In this document: positions 22,865 through 33,271 of the stretch, in pieces
Layout of the letters: each line of letters begins with the position of its first letter
How positions within the stretch are numbered: the first letter of the stretch is position 1
NCBI GenBank assembly: GCA_026184415.1
Contig: CM047942.1
Location: 4,092,001 to 4,156,000 of the forward strand
DNA length: 64,000 nt
Source: Trichothecium roseum
Taxonomy: Eukaryota > Ascomycota > Sordariomycetes > Hypocreales
Direction of reading: 5' to 3'
Program-made: the position numbers and the translations under genes
The notes under the pieces: generated by a model
What the model was told of the DNA's origin: nothing
What the model saw: only the letters and a program-made list of their open reading frames with translations
Database searches by the model: none

Positions 22865-23881
22865 TTAGTCCTCGCTCCAGGCGTTCCGGTCGTTCATAGA
22901 GGATGGCTCGACTCGAGGACCGCCGCCATTGGCATCAGTAGCCGCCCCGTAACCTTGGCGGACTGGAGCCCCTCCATCGGCACCCTCTTCCTCGTCTCTT
23001 TCCGGAGCTGTGAGAAGTGGGCGGTTACTCTCGTGCTGCCCCGCGGTCTTATACCAGCTCCTCCTGCGCCACGCAGTCCACCAACCGGCGCCCTCGCGGG
23101 TGATCAAAAGGCCGAATATCTAATGTTGCTGTCAGCCAATCCATACGTCCTGTTCAAGGGTCCAACATTGCCCTTCGATCAACACGCACCTGTAAAAGAC
23201 CCACGGCTACGACGACGCCAAAGTCGACCCCCGCATTCGTCCTCAGCGACGCTGACCACGGGTCCCGGCATGACTGGTCCCGCCCGTACGTATCAGCACA
23301 AGTGCTGGCGCCGCTCTTAGGGAACGGGTAAGCACGGTCCTTGACGCTGTTGAGGCCACAACATTCGAGCTGATCCTGGATCTTGCGGATGGTGGACCCG
23401 TCCTTGTGCCTGTACAAGTCCATCCACCGGGACTCAAGGCCGCAAGTCGACAGCTGGCCGGGTACCGCGTCCTGGAGAAGAAGAGTCGCGAGGATGGTGA
23501 TGAGTAGGCCCTGGAGGGTCTGCAGGATGTAAGGCGTGAGCTGCTTGAGGCGAGCGGACGAGTTGGCGCGGGCGAAGGAGAGGACGTGCGGGTGGGCATT
23601 GGCGTTCAGGTAGGCCAACACGGGAAGCAGGATGGTCAGGATCGATATGACAGGGGAGACTGGGAGCGAGAGCGCAGACATGTTGACGTGGACGACGCTG
23701 GGGACCGTAACAATCAGTATCGGTATCGGACGATTTCCAGAATACAGGAAGGGAGGGGGGAGCTTTACACGGCGATGGCAAAGAGCGCGAGGCTCACCTA
23801 ATTCTATGTTAGCTTTGCACAAGTGAAGCTCGACTCCAACAGGCGGCTTACCAGCAGGTAGAATATGCCAAGGTGAATCAT
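22865..23881 (-). CDS. Fungal tetraspanin (Tsp3-like)
   Basis: Four exons, 23852-23881, 23769-23797, 23190-23697 and 22865-23119, give 273 aa. Exons 1 and 2 are only 30 and 29 nt; all three introns are GT-AG and frame closes. Four hydrophobic segments lie at about 3-24, 30-50, 84-104 and 176-199. The large outer loop between TM3 and TM4 carries the tetraspanin CCG signature (LECCGLNSVKD) plus paired cysteines (STCADT, QSCRD). The cytosolic tail is hydrophilic and acidic. Tetraspanins organise membrane microdomains; Pls1-type members are needed for appressorium penetration in plant pathogens, but this one looks more like the Tsp3 group (CCGLNSVKDRAYPFP). Plasma-membrane or vacuolar location is not decidable from sequence. 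Confidence 0.85.
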
Positions 23882-24604
23882 GATTCCGTCTCTTATTTCC
23901 CCTTCGTCTCGCTGGGTCTTCTAGATTATTTGCGTGAAAAAAAAAGTGAAAAAAATCCGATGGGGTTGTAAACAGAAAGCGACTGACGCCGAGGGTGCGA
24001 CGATGACGCTGAGACAAAATTTAGTCGGGCGCGTTATCGTTGAGAGGGAGGGGAAAGCTGGGCTCCCCCCGGAACAAGTGGTGTTTTGTAGTCGATTGAG
24101 CTTGGCGAATACCTAGACAGAGTTTCAGAAGCTGCCCGCTGCCAGCCAAGGTGCGTACATAAGACTACCACCCTAATCATTTCGTCTGAGGTGTGACGTG
24201 GGTGTGACTCTGCAATGCACTCTCGCGGCGGTTGGTTGTGCTTCTTCATTGGATGCAACGCTTCCCGTGGCCAAGACGCATATAATATTGCAGGGATATA
24301 ACAAGAACAAGCACTGTGCATAAGTTGCCTGCTTCACTCTTTCTTTTTCTTTTTCGCAACGGGCACGGATTAGGTACTTTGCTGGGAACCGGGACCACTA
24401 GGTGGTCGAATTACAATGATGCAACCAATTCATTTTTGGGAGGTTGGTTCCCGTAGGCAACTTCATCTTTTACAAAAGCACGGTAGAGAGGCCAAGAGTC
24501 AAACAAGTACTGCGCGGAAAACATCTAGCTTGCAGCGATGTGTAGGCAAAGTATCTTCATGTTGCGCTCACATATTACATCGTACATACGTCTGTGACCA
24601 CTTC
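23882..24604. other. Intergenic between tetraspanin and DBP6
   Basis: Tetraspanin promoter (left) and DBP6 3' side (right). No coding frame with support. An apparently spurious open frame at 24416-24862 runs into the DBP6 3' end on the opposite strand. Confidence 0.55.
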
Positions 24605-27241
24605 TCATCTCCTGCGGGTATCCTGTGCTTCTTGACCAAGCTTCTCCAGTGCAGCTTCATACACCTTGACCTTATCGTCGCCCATCTCCTCAATCATCAC
24701 CCTTCCGACCTTTTGAGTTCTCTTGATCCCCTTGCCCTTGCCGATAATCCCCCAGAACCAACCGCTCTCAGCGTCTCCGACCAGCGTCCACGCCTTGCCG
24801 CTCCTGCCAGCTCTGGCTGTTCGTCCGACACGGTGCACATACGCCTCCGCACTAGGGGGTAGGTCGTAGTTAATAACGTGGTCTAAGTTGGGAAGATCGA
24901 TACCGCGACCGACCAGGTCCGAGGCGATGATAAGACGGAGCGGAGAAACGTCCGTAGCGAAAGTGCGTAGGGTTTTGCGACGGATATGCGTGGGTGTCGT
25001 AGACGCGAGCGTGGTGATGTGTGGTGCCAGCGATGGGTCTAGAAGACTAAGCAAGCGAGAGAGACGGAGTGCAGATTCGTTAGACTTGGTGAAGATGAGT
25101 AACCTGGGTAGCGTTGTGGACGAGGATACTCTTTCGGTTACCGAAACTGCCTCCGAGCTCGTGTCTGATCCAGAGGAAGAGGTATCAGAGTCCGAGTCTG
25201 AATCGGAGTCTGAATCGGAGTCTGAACTGCCCTCTGAGCTTGTATCAGAGGAAGAATCAGAAGAAGTGCCAGAAGAAGTGTCAAAAGTTGATTCGGACTT
25301 GGCGGCGTCCTTTTCGGTAGCCTCGGTGATAGCTACTGTAGAAGCACCGCCCATGTGCTCGCCCCTGAGAAGGTCAACTAGGTATAGAGGCTTCATATTG
25401 GTGTCCTTGACTCTGATAGCAAACTCTGAGAGCAGAGCAGGCAAAGAGTGCTCGGCGGCAGTGGCAGCAGCGACTTCCCTGCCTTCACCCTCTAGCTGGA
25501 TGAGCTTAGGTCGCCGCAGGGCCAACTGGTTCAGCAAGCTGAGGTCGCTCGTTAGAGTAGCACTCACGACCACCTTGCGTACGCCTGAGTAGCCCGTGTT
25601 GAGGAACTCCCTCGACGTGAACTTGCTGGTCTTTAGCTTGGCCATGGCTACGTCAAGCCAACCCTGGTAACTTTGCGCAAGGAGCTTATCGGCCTCATCG
25701 ACGACTAACCACCTGACATAGTCCAGGTCAAAACCCGGCGTCTGTTCAATGTGCTCCACGAGACGACCGGGAGTGCAAATAAGTACATCCACCTTCGACG
25801 CGTAGTCGACTACGTCGCCAGTCCATTTCCCTAGTCTTGACTTTGATGCTGCAGAGTCGGCGCTCAGCCAAGCATCGGGATCTAAAAGGGTAGCTTTGCG
25901 AATTCGATCATACTCGGCAGGATCGTAGCGTGTATGCGTCTCGATAAGACCATCTTGCTCAGACTTGAGCGTTTGACCACCCATTGAGACCCCTATCCGC
26001 ACCCTTTTTCGGTCGCCTCCATCGTAGGTCTTGGCGCAGAGCTCAAATACTTTGTAGGCCTGCTCAATCAGATCACGGGTGGGCAGAACCACCAAGGCTC
26101 TAAACCTAGTCACCACACCTTGACTGATGTCCCTCACTATCGGAAGGGCATAAGCAAGTGTTTTCCCAGAGCCGGTCGCTGCAGAAATCAAGAGGTCCCC
26201 AGCCTGTTGCTTACTGCTAGGTAGTAGCAGCGGGATGGCGGCGGTTTGAACGGCAAAGGCGTCGGGAAACCCTTCTTCCTTGAGAACTCTGGCAGCTTTG
26301 GGGAGGATGCCGAGATCCGAGAAGGGTGTTCTCGTGTCTGACGAAACGCGGATAGGAGCTGCCAGCCAGTTGGGTAATGTCTCGTAAGTCGGTTTTGCGG
26401 CCTCTGTTGTGACGAGCTGTGGTTGAGGCAGTGGTTCTAGAGGATGAACCTCCTCTGGCTCTTCCTCTTTGCTAGGGATCTCCTCCGCTGCTGTTTTCTC
26501 TGCCAGTTTCAGGGATTTCGCAGCCTTTTCCATAATCGTCTTGTGTCGGTCGCCCTTCTTCCCCGTAGTCTCTTCCTCATCGCTATCGGCTGCCTTTGCT
26601 TTTGCCTTATCCTTCCTCCGCCTCTTTTTGTCCGTCGGCTCCTTGACCTCATCTTCGTCAACTTGAGCCGTAGTTTCATTTACATCGGCCATTCTTGCGT
26701 CTTCCTCTTCTGGACTCGGACTGGCCGGTTCCTCCTTTCTCTTCTTCTTATCTCTGCGTTTAGCGTCCTTCTTTTCTTCCCGATCCTTTTTCTTGGCCTT
26801 TTTGGACGCTAATCTATCCTCTTCAGCCTCATCCTCTCCGGCATCACTCATCTCAATATCCCCGCCCGGCCCGACACCATCTGTCCCCTTCTTCTTTGAC
26901 TTCTTCTGCTTCTTCTTGCTCTTTTTTCTCTCCACATCCTCGTGGTCGCTCTCGTCGTCGACATCTGGTCTTGATTTGGATTTGGACCTCTTCTGCTTGC
27001 GCCCCAACGTGTTCGTCTCATCGCCTTCTTCTGCGGCTCGTTTTCGTCTCGAAGGCAGTGAGCTGGTATTCTCGTCCTGGAAATATTGAACCCCTTGCGG
27101 CTGCGAGGCTATGGAAGCAGGATCCGCGCCGGGTACGTATCGCGAGTATCCGAACCCAACTCCTCCCACCCTCGTCACTGGAGCTGAAGACATCTTGTCC
27201 AAGAGACACCTATTTAAGGACTGTTTGACCAATGCGCCCAT
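24605..27241 (-). CDS. DBP6: DEAD-box RNA helicase Dbp6 (60S ribosome assembly)
   Basis: Single exon, 878 aa from the ATG at 27241; a second in-frame ATG at 27193 (residue 17) is an alternative. Helicase motifs in order: AATGSGKT (~354), PTRDL (Ia), TPGRLVEH (Ib), VDEADKLL (~512), SATLT (~557), ASDLVGRGID (V) and HRVGRTARAG (VI, ~800). Overall plan and the N-terminal half full of Lys/Glu-rich tracts fit Dbp6/DDX51, a nucleolar ATPase of pre-60S assembly; yeast Dbp6 is shorter (about 629 aa). Between the two RecA lobes sits a Ser/Asp tract of alternating SD repeats (plus-strand 25150-25290), longer than usual and likely a casein-kinase target (inference). Head-to-head with GPI3. Confidence 0.92.
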   Translation of the reverse strand: MGALVKQSLNRCLLDKMSSAPVTRVGGVGFGYSRYVPGADPASIASQPQGVQYFQDENTSSLPSRRKRAAEEGDETNTLGRKQKRSKSKSRPDVDDESDHEDVERKKSKKKQKKSKKKGTDGVGPGGDIEMSDAGEDEAEEDRLASKKAKKKDREEKKDAKRRDKKKRKEEPASPSPEEEDARMADVNETTAQVDEDEVKEPTDKKRRRKDKAKAKAADSDEEETTGKKGDRHKTIMEKAAKSLKLAEKTAAEEIPSKEEEPEEVHPLEPLPQPQLVTTEAAKPTYETLPNWLAAPIRVSSDTRTPFSDLGILPKAARVLKEEGFPDAFAVQTAAIPLLLPSSKQQAGDLLISAATGSGKTLAYALPIVRDISQGVVTRFRALVVLPTRDLIEQAYKVFELCAKTYDGGDRKRVRIGVSMGGQTLKSEQDGLIETHTRYDPAEYDRIRKATLLDPDAWLSADSAASKSRLGKWTGDVVDYASKVDVLICTPGRLVEHIEQTPGFDLDYVRWLVVDEADKLLAQSYQGWLDVAMAKLKTSKFTSREFLNTGYSGVRKVVVSATLTSDLSLLNQLALRRPKLIQLEGEGREVAAATAAEHSLPALLSEFAIRVKDTNMKPLYLVDLLRGEHMGGASTVAITEATEKDAAKSESTFDTSSGTSSDSSSDTSSEGSSDSDSDSDSDSDSDTSSSGSDTSSEAVSVTERVSSSTTLPRLLIFTKSNESALRLSRLLSLLDPSLAPHITTLASTTPTHIRRKTLRTFATDVSPLRLIIASDLVGRGIDLPNLDHVINYDLPPSAEAYVHRVGRTARAGRSGKAWTLVGDAESGWFWGIIGKGKGIKRTQKVGRVMIEEMGDDKVKVYEAALEKLGQEAQDTRRR
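25150..25290 (-). repeat. Ser/Asp (SD) codon repeat inside DBP6
   Basis: Imperfect 6-bp repeats coding for alternating Ser and Asp, flanked by Ser/Thr/Glu runs. In-frame low-complexity insert between the helicase lobes; likely length-variable. Confidence 0.8.
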
Positions 27242-27817
27242 GCGATGCCTGGGTGTCAGACCGGAGGAGAAGCGCTTGCAGTAGCCAGGATAGAATTAAA
27301 AGTTTCGTTTTGGACTTAAATAGGCCAATTGAGAGTCGTGAAGCGAGATTCGAGTCTTGAAAAAGTCTCACGGTTCGGAACCTCGCCTGCGCTCGTTCAA
27401 TGGATCCTGTCGTCTTTTTCTTTTTTTTTCTTCAACGCCTAAAGTTGTAGGTCTAGGTGCTCTCTTCCCCCGAAATTTTGGTCGGGTTTGCGATTCTGCC
27501 CCACGCGACCGCTAAAATTTATGCCGAGAAAGCTTATCGCGCCTTACTTATCATCCTACCCGCTACATAGGTACTCCGTACAACCCCTGACATCAAACAG
27601 GCCGAGTCTAATGCCACGCTGATCTCCCTTAGCTTCCCCTCCATCGCCGCAAGCTTCCCGTTCCCGACATCTTGGGAAGCAAAAAGGGACGGCGATGTAG
27701 CAATATCGCTTCTTTCTTCGCCTCCCCCGCCCCCTCCTTCGTCTTCTCCTCCACACGCCGCAAGCTGACTATTTCGTGGGAGGAGGGGACCAGTGACGTC
27801 CAAAAACTATTTTCGCC
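27242..27817. other. Divergent promoter region DBP6 / GPI3
   Basis: 576 bp between two start codons on opposite strands. Contains a T-rich run at 27417-27431 and one TACTCCGTA copy at 27572-27580, then a pyrimidine-rich leader in front of GPI3. No gene. Confidence 0.7.
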
Positions 27818-29314
27818 ATGGCTCGACGAACGTACAATATCGCCATGGTCAGCGACTTCTTCTTCCCCCAACCCGGAGGCATAGAGTCGCACATCTACCA
27901 GGTTTCGACCAAGCTCATCGACCGCGGCCACAAGGTCATCATCATCACCCACGCCCACGACGACCGCAAGGGCGTCCGCTACCTCACCAACGGCCTCAAG
28001 GTCTACCACGTCCCCTTCTTCGTCGTCTACCGCCAATCCACCTTCCCCACCGTCTTCTCCTTCTTCCCCATCTTCCGCAACATCTGCATCCGCGAGCGCA
28101 TCGAGATAGTCCACGGCCACGGCAGCCTGAGCAGCTTCTGCAACGAGGGGATCCTTCACGCCCGCACCATGGGCCTGCGCACCGTCTTCACCGACCACTC
28201 GCTGTTCGGCTTCGCAGACGCCGCCAGTATCCTTGCCAACAAGGTGCTCAAGTTTTCCCTCAGCGACGTGGACCACAGCATATGCGTCAGCCACACCTGC
28301 AAGGAGAACACCGTCCTGCGCGCCTCCCTCGATCCCCTCATGGTCTCCGTCATCCCCAACGCCGTCGTCGCCGAAAACTTTCGCCCCCGGGACTACCCCT
28401 CCAACTCGCCCAAGGCGACCAAGGGCGATTTCGTCCCCGAGATCTCGCCCGTCCGCCTCGGCTCCCGGGACATGATCACCATCGTCGTCATATCCCGCCT
28501 CTTCTACAACAAGGGCACCGATCTCCTCACCGCCGCCATCCCCCGCATCCTCGAGAGCCACCCCCACACGCGCTTCATCATCGCCGGCTCCGGCCCCAAG
28601 GCCATCGACCTGGAGCAGATGATTGAGACAAACGTGCTGCAGGACCGCGTCGAGATGCTGGGCCCCATTCGCCACGAGGATGTCCGGGACGTCATGACCC
28701 GCGGCCACATCTACCTCCACCCATCCCTCACGGAAGCCTTTGGCACCGTCATCGTCGAGGCTGCCTCGTGCGGTCTCTACGTCGTGTGCACCAAGGTGGG
28801 CGGTATTCCCGAAGTCCTCCCAGAGCACATGACGACGTTCGCCAAGCCCGAAGAGGACGACATCGTCATCGCGACGGGCAAGGCCATCACCGCCGTCCGC
28901 GCCGGCAAGGTTCGCACGGAGCGCTTCCACGACGAGGTGAAGAAGATGTACTCGTGGTCCAACGTGGCCATGCGCACGGAGCGCGTCTACGACGGCATCA
29001 CGGGCGCCATCTCCGAGGACGAGTTCTACGGGCTCGACGCCGCCGGCTACGGCGGCAGCCGCGTCCGCAACTTTGCCCTCATCGACCGCCTCAAGAGGTA
29101 CTACGGCTGCGGCATCTGGGCCGGCAAGCTCTTCTGCATATGCGTCATCGTCGACTACCTCTTCTTCCTCTTCCTCGAGTGGGTCTTTCCCCGCGCGGGC
29201 ATAGACGTTTGCACCGACTGGCCCAGAAAGGTCCTGCCGGACGGCGAGGGCAAGGGGCTCAAGGGGAGGGCGAGCAACAGGTCCAGCTCGTCGCTCGGAG
29301 TTGGCGGTAAGTAG
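27818..29314 (+). CDS. SPT14: Gpi3/PIG-A, catalytic subunit of GPI-GlcNAc transferase
   Basis: Single exon, 498 aa, starting at the ATG 27818 (MARRTYNIAMVSDFFFPQPGG). Family 4 glycosyltransferase: the N-terminal GG-IESH-Y loop binds donor, and the EX7E motif EAFGTVIVE near residue 308 is the catalytic signature. A single C-terminal membrane segment (about 443-463, CICVIVDYLFFLFLEWVFP) anchors it in the ER. It transfers GlcNAc from UDP-GlcNAc to phosphatidylinositol, the first step of GPI-anchor synthesis, within a complex with Gpi1, Gpi2, Gpi15, Gpi19 and Eri1. The window also encodes at least one likely client, the GH72 enzyme. Length agrees with human PIG-A (484 aa). A 567-aa antisense open frame covers it and is a codon-bias shadow. 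Confidence 0.96.
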   Translation: MARRTYNIAMVSDFFFPQPGGIESHIYQVSTKLIDRGHKVIIITHAHDDRKGVRYLTNGLKVYHVPFFVVYRQSTFPTVFSFFPIFRNICIRERIEIVHGHGSLSSFCNEGILHARTMGLRTVFTDHSLFGFADAASILANKVLKFSLSDVDHSICVSHTCKENTVLRASLDPLMVSVIPNAVVAENFRPRDYPSNSPKATKGDFVPEISPVRLGSRDMITIVVISRLFYNKGTDLLTAAIPRILESHPHTRFIIAGSGPKAIDLEQMIETNVLQDRVEMLGPIRHEDVRDVMTRGHIYLHPSLTEAFGTVIVEAASCGLYVVCTKVGGIPEVLPEHMTTFAKPEEDDIVIATGKAITAVRAGKVRTERFHDEVKKMYSWSNVAMRTERVYDGITGAISEDEFYGLDAAGYGGSRVRNFALIDRLKRYYGCGIWAGKLFCICVIVDYLFFLFLEWVFPRAGIDVCTDWPRKVLPDGEGKGLKGRASNRSSSSLGVGGK

Positions 29315-30184
29315 AAATAATAACGGGTGCACGCACTCGAGGAAAAGGGTGGGGATTTCAGCTCAGTGCGTTATCAGCGAGCAGCATCGGGCAAAGGGAA
29401 GGGAATAAAGCTAGGCGTATGGAGTACTGAGGAAGGAAGGAAAAAAACATCACCGGCATCAAATAAATATGATTGGGATGGATGGTTAAATATGGGAGTC
29501 AGGTACGGAATACCCCTGGCGTTAACAGTAGTAGAGACGTTTCTCATTACAAAGTATATCATATTAATCTACCGCAAGAAAGACCATTTCATTTCTCTTC
29601 TCTCTTCTCTCTTCTCTCTGTCCCCAAAACGCCAAATAAATGTGCCTTACTTGCTTCCCCTATCGCCTAGAATGAACTTGGCATTATAAGCCAGACAAAG
29701 ATCACCACCAAATTTTGTTTTTGAAAGAAATCATGGGGGAAAAAAATGAAAGAAAAGGGAAATTAAATAAAAACGGGGGGCGTTGGCCATGAAGAAGGAA
29801 AAAGAAGTCGTAAACCACAAGTAAACCCCTCCCCATCTCCCCCTCACCCTTTTCCTTTCCACTCCCTACTCCGAGAATCAAAAGAAAGACGGCTTCCTCT
29901 ATCTTTCTTGCTCCCCTCTCCCTCCCTTTCCCCTATATCTCCCTAGCCCCTTGACTCTCCCTTTCCTTCATACCTCCCTCGCCATGACATCTGGCTTCAA
30001 CAGATATGCGCACAGACAGACGGACAACTGACTAGCCACCAATTCACTTCCTTGAAAGGAGAAAACCGAGGGTACGAGCGGGACAAGAAGAGGAGGGAAG
30101 GGTTTTTTTTTGGTGGGAGAGAGAGGGGGGGTGGGGGGAGGGGAATTTTCATTAAGCATATTTATTTCGCTGTTGTAAAGCCAC
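29315..30184. other. Convergent intergenic region GPI3 / BRD8-like gene
   Basis: Both flanking genes end here. Pyrimidine-rich from about 29815 to 29965, and purine/G-rich at 30085-30145. No gene seen. Confidence 0.6.
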
Positions 30185-33100
30185 CTAAGTTTTATAAGTC
30201 ATGCGACGCTTCCTCGAGGCCGTCCCGGACGCAGCGTCGCCGTCGCCGGCCAGTTCGTCCTCCTCCTCCGCCGTGTCATCGGCCGGCGTCGTCGCCGCCA
30301 TGCTAGCCGGGCGCGGGGTAGACATGGCGTTGCCCGCGTTCGATGCCGCTGCAGCCGCCGCCGCCGCCGCCGTCATCGTTGTCATCGTCGTCGTCGTCGT
30401 TGGCGGCGCGCTGCGCTCCTTTTCCGCGCTGCGCAGGTCCCCCAGCAGCTTCTCGACCTCGAGAAACATGGCCACGGTGTTCTTCACGACGCCGTTCTCG
30501 TCCATGAGGTAGCCCGTGGCCTCCTCCTCCTCCTCCGCGGCGCGCTTCATGAACGACGCGCCGGGTCCGCGCTGAGGATCCGGGTTGTACATGATGGCGT
30601 TGCAGAACATGTGGACGAGCTCAGACTCGAGCTGGCCGCTATTGATTATGCCTTTTGGTGGCATCAGGTCCTCCGACGCGGGGAGCCAGACCGTAGCCGT
30701 TCCCGGGTCGCCGTTGGGCAAACTGTTCGCAGCTTGGTGAGCAGCCTTGTTACCCGACTTGATGGCAGAGCGAATAGATGTGATATCCTGCGGTTGCAAA
30801 ACGATTTGGCGATAGTTGGGCGCGTTCTTCTCTCGCACAGTCGTAGCAAACATGTTGGCATCTCGATGGCTGGAAATTTGATCCAATGCTGAAGAAGAGA
30901 CCTTTGTGAAGCCTCGAGTCCAAAGCACATGCGAAGGTGGACCGCTCGGAGTGGGTGGGGTATCTTGTCGCCTGCGCTTCGGGACTCTTGAGATACCAAT
31001 TGGTGTAGTATAGTTATCCCGCCCCTGGACGCTTTCGTCAGCAGTAGTCTCGCCCGCGTCATCATTGGCCCTGGGCGTGAGGACCTCGTTCTTGATCTTT
31101 GTGGAGTACTCGGGCTGGTCCATGGCTAGTTCGTCAGGTTGCGAGGCCACTGACTGTGCTCGCCGTCCTGCCCAGGTCGCAGATCCTTTTTGCACGCTGC
31201 GCGTCCGTGATTTCACGGGCTTCGGGGAAGGCTCTTCAACTGAAGGGAATGGTCTGCCCAGCTGCTTAGCAGGCGCAGACATAGGCAAAACTGCGGGCTG
31301 CGTAGGGGGGCTCAGGGGCTCATAAGCAGGACTCTCCAGCTCAACCAAACCAGCACTCGGCTGAATAGTAGCCTTCGTGGTCTTCGGTGTCCAGATAGTA
31401 TCTGTTGCCCGTAGGGTTGCAGACGGGCTGGCTTTCTGTACAGGGGTTTGAGGTAGTTTGGCCGGGGTACGTTTGACCTTGGAAACCTTTGGCGTTCCTG
31501 CGGCGGCATGGCGAATCATGTGCTCAGGAATGGCCGGTTTGGTATATGGTGAAGCGTAGTTCTTATCCTGCGACGCAGGTGTAGGAGAACCAACGGGGGT
31601 AACGTTGGCCGCCTGTTGCTGAGGATACTGCCCCTGAGGCCGTCGCTGCGGCGGCGGCGCGCTTGGACCGGTAGCTGATGTCGGTGAAGCAGAAGCAATG
31701 GGCCGTGGCTGCTGCTGAGCATGTAGGCCATGCGGTAGCTGCTGTCCTTGCTGGGGTTGATGAGGCTGGATGGCATGAACGGGTCGGTTTGCAGTTGGTG
31801 TTGGAGCAGGGGCTGGGGTCAACGCTTTAGCAGGCGGTCGTGGTTGTGGTGAAGGTGAATGTGCCGCCAGGGATGCCACACCTACAGCTCTTGCAGGCGA
31901 TGGTGATGGCGGCTGAATGGCCTGCCCTGGACCTTGAGGAGGTACCAGTACAGGAGCTTTGCCATGTTGCTGGTGCTGCTGTTGCTGATGCTGCTGTTGA
32001 GGTGGTATCTGCTGAGGTGGTACCTGGGCAGAGGGTTGGACCGGAGCCTGTTGCATCTGCCCTTGCGCTTGCTGGGCCTGTTGTACTTGTTGTACTTGTT
32101 GAGCCTGATGTACCTGCTGTACCTGTTGCGTCTGTTGCGTCTGTTGAGCATGTTGGGCGTGTTGGGCGTGTTGGGCATGCTGAGCGTGTTGGGCATGCTG
32201 AGCATACTGGGCTTGCATGTGTTGCTGCCATTGCTGTTGGTTTTGAGCGTGTTGTTGCTGAACAGCTGCTTTCGGCGGGGCCGGTGAGGGCTGGTAGGGC
32301 CGTGGAGGAGGCGTCGGCGCACTCTGCGGTTGATAAGGCTTCTCCCATTTGAGCTGTCCCTGAGCCTGGACGGTGTTTGCCTGGGGTTGCGACGCAGGCG
32401 GCTTATGGGGCGTCTCAGCCGGTCGGGGCGATATGGACGGCCTGGCCGTTTGAGGGGGCTGCAATGCCCTGTTTTGCTGTTGAGGAACTCCGGTGGGAGC
32501 CTGCAACACGGGTGGCGTCGCAACTGGGCCGTTGGGCGTTTGAGCTGAAGGTGGCCGTACCGGCGTGATAGACGGCGAACGAGCTGGAGCCGAGGGCTGA
32601 GTCGGAAGTCGTGGGGGAGCAACCGGGGTATTCGGTACAGAGGGCCTCTTGGCGTTCGCCGCGGCCACCGCCGCCGCTGCTGCCGAAGCAGGCGTTGGTG
32701 TTGGTGCTGTAGCGTGTGGGCTTGACGCCGCTGGCTTCACCTCCCGCGGCGCCAATGCCGGCGGCTGGTTGTTTTGTTGAGCAGCGGCGAGCCTCGCAAG
32801 CCTTTCATTCTCACTCTTCTTGATCAACCCAATCTCTTTCTGCACGTTGTCGTACAACCGTTCTTCCTCCTGGACCTTGCGCAGCGTGTACTCCCGGTAC
32901 TGAGTGTAAAGCTTTTGTATCAGGGCTGCCACTTTGTCAAGATTCGCGGCCACCTCGGCAAGTGAAGGCGGCGATGGGCTCGCCTGCTCCTTCTTTCCCG
33001 TTGTCGGCCCAGCCGTCCCATCGATGGTCCCATTCGTCTCCTCGGGTCCTCCTCTCAACTCGTGGCCAATCATCCGGAAGAACTGCTTCTGCAACAACTC

Positions 33101-33271
33101 AGGCGCAAGGCGCATGGGGTCGTAATGCTCATCCCCCTTCACGAACTCATTGTTCCTCAGCGTTTCGGATATCCTCCCAAACGACTCTGCCTCGACTCCG
33201 TGATCCAAGCTCGACCGGAACAGCAGCAGCAGTTCCAGCGGCGTGTACCCCACCTGTTTGGAGGCCATCAT
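30185..33271 (-). CDS. BRD8-like bromodomain protein (putative NuA4 subunit)
   Basis: Single exon, 1028 aa from the first ATG at 33271; the frame is open 28 codons further upstream but only from a GTG. The N-terminal domain (YTPLELLLLFRSSLDHGVE.., residues ~8-70) and the C-terminal bromodomain-like region (about 795-940, with MFCNAIMYNPDP and MFLEVEKLLGDL) match fungal BRD8-type proteins, linked in animals to the NuA4/TIP60 histone acetyltransferase. Between them lie ~700 residues of Pro/Gln/Ala low complexity, including QHA and QQV repeats at about 352-400. A coiled-coil of Lys/Glu-rich helix sits at 110-165. The bromodomain has a long inserted loop (AHQAANSLPNGDPGTATVW). Nuclear chromatin role is inferred from family. 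Confidence 0.78.
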   Translation of the reverse strand: MMASKQVGYTPLELLLLFRSSLDHGVEAESFGRISETLRNNEFVKGDEHYDPMRLAPELLQKQFFRMIGHELRGGPEETNGTIDGTAGPTTGKKEQASPSPPSLAEVAANLDKVAALIQKLYTQYREYTLRKVQEEERLYDNVQKEIGLIKKSENERLARLAAAQQNNQPPALAPREVKPAASSPHATAPTPTPASAAAAAVAAANAKRPSVPNTPVAPPRLPTQPSAPARSPSITPVRPPSAQTPNGPVATPPVLQAPTGVPQQQNRALQPPQTARPSISPRPAETPHKPPASQPQANTVQAQGQLKWEKPYQPQSAPTPPPRPYQPSPAPPKAAVQQQHAQNQQQWQQHMQAQYAQHAQHAQHAQHAQHAQHAQQTQQTQQVQQVHQAQQVQQVQQAQQAQGQMQQAPVQPSAQVPPQQIPPQQQHQQQQHQQHGKAPVLVPPQGPGQAIQPPSPSPARAVGVASLAAHSPSPQPRPPAKALTPAPAPTPTANRPVHAIQPHQPQQGQQLPHGLHAQQQPRPIASASPTSATGPSAPPPQRRPQGQYPQQQAANVTPVGSPTPASQDKNYASPYTKPAIPEHMIRHAAAGTPKVSKVKRTPAKLPQTPVQKASPSATLRATDTIWTPKTTKATIQPSAGLVELESPAYEPLSPPTQPAVLPMSAPAKQLGRPFPSVEEPSPKPVKSRTRSVQKGSATWAGRRAQSVASQPDELAMDQPEYSTKIKNEVLTPRANDDAGETTADESVQGRDNYTTPIGISRVPKRRRQDTPPTPSGPPSHVLWTRGFTKVSSSALDQISSHRDANMFATTVREKNAPNYRQIVLQPQDITSIRSAIKSGNKAAHQAANSLPNGDPGTATVWLPASEDLMPPKGIINSGQLESELVHMFCNAIMYNPDPQRGPGASFMKRAAEEEEEATGYLMDENGVVKNTVAMFLEVEKLLGDLRSAEKERSAPPTTTTTMTTMTAAAAAAAAASNAGNAMSTPRPASMAATTPADDTAEEEDELAGDGDAASGTASRKRRMTYKT
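32055..32215 (-). repeat. QHA / QQV codon repeat in BRD8-like gene
   Basis: 9-bp repeats (CAGCATGCC-type on the minus strand) coding Gln-His-Ala about six times, then QQT and QQV/QQA units. On the plus strand this appears as a GTTGGGCGT-like tandem repeat. Confidence 0.85.

Noticed and set aside
27629..29332. 567-codon open frame on the minus strand opposite GPI3
   Set aside because: It is antisense to a clear GPI3 gene; GC-rich third positions of that gene remove stops in this frame. The translation is low-complexity (Ala/Val/Asp/Gly-rich) with no domain.
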